From an uncultured Eubacterium sp. (GTDB lineage: Bacteria; Bacillota_A; Clostridia; Lachnospirales; Lachnospiraceae): a stretch of 64,000 bases of DNA. This document shows positions 61,587-64,000 of this stretch, piece after piece. The first letter of the stretch is position 1, and every line of letters starts with the position of its first letter. The notes below the pieces were generated by a model. It had not been told where the DNA came from. It ran no database searches and was given only the letters and a program-made list of their open reading frames with translations. Location: assembly GCA_910589045.1 (NCBI GenBank), contig CAJUSH010000002.1, positions 1 to 64,000 of the forward strand, written 5' to 3'. The translations under genes and the position numbers were made by a program.

Positions 61587-61887
61587 CAAACACCTCCGAT
61601 ATATGTTATCATAGATAAAGTTATTTTAATACATTCAATGTCCGGTTGCAAGAGAAAGAAATACGATTTTTCGGTTTTATACATTCCAGGCTGAGTTTGA
61701 ATCATTTTTTCCCGCAGCCCCGCAGCAAATGCGTGGCTCGTGTATGAAAAGTAACTCCAAATTTTCCGGCTTTTGTTCCATAGCGAATGCTGTCTGAAAA
61801 AGGAACCTGCTTGCAGGATTTCCTGCATGATAAAGACGCAATGCAGAATAATCCGCACTGCGCCCCTGAAACGGCTCCCTGTCTTTT
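61587..61887. other. Gene-free stretch with a decayed repeat end
   Basis: No supportable gene was seen. At 61711-61754, gcagccccgcagcaaatgcg and tgaaaagtaac align with the right end of the MITE copies (gactgcgcagtaaatgcg and tgaaaagtaac) with several changes. AT-rich sequence at 61600-61680 may hold the kdgK promoter. Confidence 0.5.
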
Positions 61888-62583
61888 TTATTTGTTCCTC
61901 CATGGCCGTTTGTTCCCTGTCCAGCCCTTATCCCGCCAGTAATCCGCGTCCGCCCGGTTCCAGCCATGCCTGTGCACCAGACGCATCACGGAGAAAAACG
62001 CTCTCGTCTTTGGACCCGGCCGGACATGGCCCTGCTTCTTTTCGATGCGCCGTGCCAGCCTGTCAATCCCCCGTTCTATGCACCGCTTCTTTTTCCCGCT
62101 GACCCGCTTCCAGGATGTCTCCCTCACGGCAGTACCGTATTGGTAGATTTTTCCCACACCCCAGAAAAACATGCTGTCCGCCATGTCCCGGTTTGCGCTT
62201 TTCATCCCTGCGCCCGCGGCTGTGCTGATGCAGACAGCCTGCTTGGAAAACATCCGCGCCTCGGGACGGTGCACCATCCAGCGCCAGCCGTAGTGATCGA
62301 GAAAGGCTTTCATAGCGCCTGTCACATGGTATACATAAGTGGGGCTTGCCAGTATGATCACATCTGCCGCATCCATCGCCCTTGTGATGGGGGATAGCTT
62401 TTCATAATGGGGACATTTGGTCTCGTCCTGTGCAAAGCATGCCGTACACCCGATGCAAAACTCCCCAAAATCCTTCGGCAGAAAAAACTCCTTCACATCA
62501 CCCCGCAGCTTATTTGCCAGCAAACGCGCCACATGACAGGTCGAGCCGCTGTGACTCTGCCCGTGAATGATCGTAATGTTCAA
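61888..62583 (-). CDS. Flavodoxin-like NAD(P)H oxidoreductase
   Basis: 231 aa if started at TTG 62583. This TTG has GGGAGGGGG about 7 nt upstream and yields NITIIHGQSHSGST. The FMN-binding segments are IHGQSHSGST and ASPTYVYHVTGAMKAFLDHYG. A cysteine motif FCIGCTACFAQDETKCPH resembles iron-sulfur flavoproteins. The C-terminal third is Arg/Lys-rich. It lies 20 bp after the HD gene on the same strand. It probably reduces small quinones or iron-sulfur partners. Confidence 0.8.
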   Translation of the reverse strand: MNITIIHGQSHSGSTCHVARLLANKLRGDVKEFFLPKDFGEFCIGCTACFAQDETKCPHYEKLSPITRAMDAADVIILASPTYVYHVTGAMKAFLDHYGWRWMVHRPEARMFSKQAVCISTAAGAGMKSANRDMADSMFFWGVGKIYQYGTAVRETSWKRVSGKKKRCIERGIDRLARRIEKKQGHVRPGPKTRAFFSVMRLVHRHGWNRADADYWRDKGWTGNKRPWRNK

Positions 62584-62603
62584 AGCAATCCCCCTCCCGG
62601 CTC

Positions 62604-63056
62604 CTAGGAAGCCTGTTTCCTCTTCCACAAAAACAATTCCTCCAGCGCGCACCATTTGTCCGCGATACATACGATGACTGCCTCACGGCACCTGGGTATG
62701 TGCGTAATGCACAAGGGCCACATATGGCTGTAAATAATATTTTTCTCCTTCCTGCTCAGGGAAAACTCCTTCTGTGCGTTGTCCAGAGCCGTCTCGGGAT
62801 GCTTTCGGCTGTGCTCCCAGCCCGTAATGTCCGCAGTCGTAGCTTCATACAAATAAAAGTCGTGCAGCATCGCGCCCCGGATCAAAGCCTCCATATCCGC
62901 CCGGATGCCTGCATGCCGCAGAATCCAAATGCTCTTTAGCGTAACATGGCGGCAATGGGTATACGTGTTCGTGTGCTTGTGGTGTCTGTATTTTTTCATG
63001 TGCTTTACCTTCGGATGTTCCATCAAAAAGCAAAGCGTATCATATGCATGTTCCAA
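62604..63056 (-). CDS. HD-domain phosphohydrolase-like protein
   Basis: 150 aa if started at TTG 63056, where AAGGAAGG lies 8 nt upstream. The metal-binding pattern is HCRHVT, MLHDFYLYE, HSRKHPETA and IIYSHMWPL, typical of small HD proteins found in Clostridia. It is in an operon with the flavodoxin-like gene. The substrate, perhaps a nucleotide, is unknown. Confidence 0.82.
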   Translation of the reverse strand: MEHAYDTLCFLMEHPKVKHMKKYRHHKHTNTYTHCRHVTLKSIWILRHAGIRADMEALIRGAMLHDFYLYEATTADITGWEHSRKHPETALDNAQKEFSLSRKEKNIIYSHMWPLCITHIPRCREAVIVCIADKWCALEELFLWKRKQAS

Positions 63057-63061
63057 TTGCT

Positions 63062-63352
63062 TTACCTTCCTTCCCGTTTTCTGCCTTCTATTATAATACA
63101 ATTACCGGAAGAAAGTACAGCAAAACCTTTATTTTCCATGTTAAAATGTAACAGTTCAGCCTTCGGCCTTTGCGGCGGCATCGAATGCCACGCGCGAAGG
63201 TAGGTGTCGTTCACGCTCTCCTCGCTGTCCTCCCGGTCAAACAGAATATTGTACGCAATTTTCAGCAGATAGGCTCCGTATTTCTGCTTTGTCTGCCCGA
63301 TTGCCTCCTCGTCCCGCTGCCAGTAGCGATCCATAATGTCCTCGTCCAGCAT
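63062..63352 (-). pseudogene. Truncated ECF sigma factor
   Basis: Starts at ATG 63352 with AAGGGGG upstream. About 60 residues match sigma region 2 (YGAYLLKIAYNILFDREDSE, ESVNDTYLRAWHSMPP). The frame then runs into unrelated sequence near 63170 (KAELLHFNMENKG). Region 4 is missing. The break falls next to a cagccttcggcc stretch also seen near 20222, so a repeat insertion or deletion may have removed the 3' end. Confidence 0.75.
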
Positions 63353-63487
63353 CACATCCCCCTTTCTCCTCGGCCTTCAGCCGCCGTTCGAACCGACCAT
63401 CTGCCATCCCTGCGGCCAATTCCCTCTTCTCTTATCTATAATACCCGTAAAAAAACAGCATCGGTTGCGTCCATGCAGCAATTTTTG

Positions 63488-63606
63488 TTGACCTTTCTCC
63501 CGACTTATGATATAAACATATTATAAAACCTTTACAGGAGTGGATTTTTTCAAGAGAGATCTTTTTTTCGCCACGCAGCTATGTGTCATAGCCGCGTGGC
63601 TTTTTC
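63488..63606 (+). promoter_or_regulatory. Promoter and attenuator-like leader of the MATE gene
   Basis: TTGACC (63488-63493), 17 bp and TATAAA (63511-63516) form a promoter. About 50 bp on, a long hairpin (63570-63600), gccacgcagctatg pairing with catagccgcgtggc (one mismatch), is followed by TTTTT. It is a factor-independent terminator placed before the gene. An open frame from GTG 63540 (48 aa) crosses the hairpin and ends just inside the MATE gene, suggesting translation-linked control. Confidence 0.6.
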
Positions 63607-63673
63607 TGTGCATGACAGCTAACGTGCACGCGCCTCTCCGGTTTTATGATTTTCAGAAAGGTGGATTATACAA

Positions 63674-64000
63674 ATGGAACAAACATTTATGAAAGAAAAG
63701 AATATTCTTCCCCTCGTGCTGTCCATGTCACTGCCGATGGTCATCTCCATGGCAGTCAACGCGCTTTACAACATCATTGACAGCTACTTTGTGGCAAAAG
63801 TGAGCGAAAATGCCATGACTGCCCTGGCCCTCGTTTTTCCGGTCCAAAACCTGATCAACGCCATCGCCATCGGCTTCGGCGTCGGAATCAACGCGGGCAT
63901 CTCCTTTTTTCTGGGCGCAGGTGACGGGGAACGCGCAGACAAGACAGCCACACTTGGAACACTGTTTTCCTTTCTGCACGGCATATTTCTGGCGGTGATA
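63674..64000 (+). CDS. MATE-family efflux protein (3' end outside window)
   Basis: The first 109 codons are present. The translation begins MEQTFMKEKNILPLVLSMS and continues PMVISMAVNALYNIIDSYFV and NAIAIGFGVGINAGISFFLG, the first three or so helices of a DinF/NorM-like MATE transporter. AAAGGTGG lies 9 nt before the ATG. The upstream terminator-like leader suggests induction by antitermination. Confidence 0.9.
   Translation, partial: MEQTFMKEKNILPLVLSMSLPMVISMAVNALYNIIDSYFVAKVSENAMTALALVFPVQNLINAIAIGFGVGINAGISFFLGAGDGERADKTATLGTLFSFLHGIFLAVI

Overview
The window looks like a chromosomal segment of a Lachnospiraceae-type anaerobe (Bacillota, Clostridia). The evidence is a FabK/FabT-type fatty-acid operon with a fused carboxyltransferase, a multi-ferredoxin [FeFe]-hydrogenase, AGGAGG-type ribosome binding sites, frequent ATGA start/stop overlaps, and moderately high GC with strong GC third-position bias. 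The species cannot be named from sequence alone. No rRNA, tRNA, CRISPR array, prophage or transposase gene was seen.

Layout. 1-1560: a BceS/BceR-like two-component pair, with the kinase cut by the window edge. 1749-4529: a TetM-like ribosomal GTPase fused to a Rae1/YacP-type NYN nuclease. 4682-13711: a complete FAS-II elongation operon transcribed leftwards (acpP-fabK-fabD-fabG-fabF-fabZ-accDA-fabH-fabT, then a DUF1349 gene). It is driven by a near-consensus promoter followed by three palindromes that read as FabT operators. 13721-18286: an ABC transporter of the lantibiotic-protection type, with a divergent response regulator and kinase. 18393-24890: acetyltransferases, an ECF-like sigma factor with a small partner, and divergent ldh and pyk. 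24985-32432: a TtcA-like protein, a transglutaminase/DUF58/MoxR block and hflK-hflC.

32653-36214 is the most unusual locus. Two divergent genes encode secreted-peptide candidates of 121 and 148 aa with the same N-terminal leader (KP at residues 6-7, GLAEGV at 14-19, MASG at 21-24). An unannotated 26-aa ORF and a peptidase-less ABC exporter lie next to them. I do not recognise a named family. It looks like an export-linked peptide (RiPP- or bacteriocin-like) system.

36321-51762: an M56 sensor-protease with a repeat-built linker, a phosphatase, the hydrogenase, TrkH/TrkA potassium uptake, RpiB, a PanE-like reductase, shikimate kinase joined to a YolD-like protein and a Y-family polymerase, and an SsuABC/TauABC-like importer. 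51959-64000: a membrane GGDEF protein, two MATE exporters (the second cut by the window edge, behind an attenuator-like leader), a NYN protein, metY, an MprF-like membrane protein, a cytoplasmic CZB chemoreceptor, KDG kinase plus a VOC protein, a flavodoxin-like protein, an HD protein and a broken sigma factor.

A small mobile repeat runs through the window. Two nearly intact copies (33237-33382 and 44844-44982) have inverted ends and 8-bp target duplications, and several decayed pieces lie in other intergenic gaps. This behaves like a MITE family.
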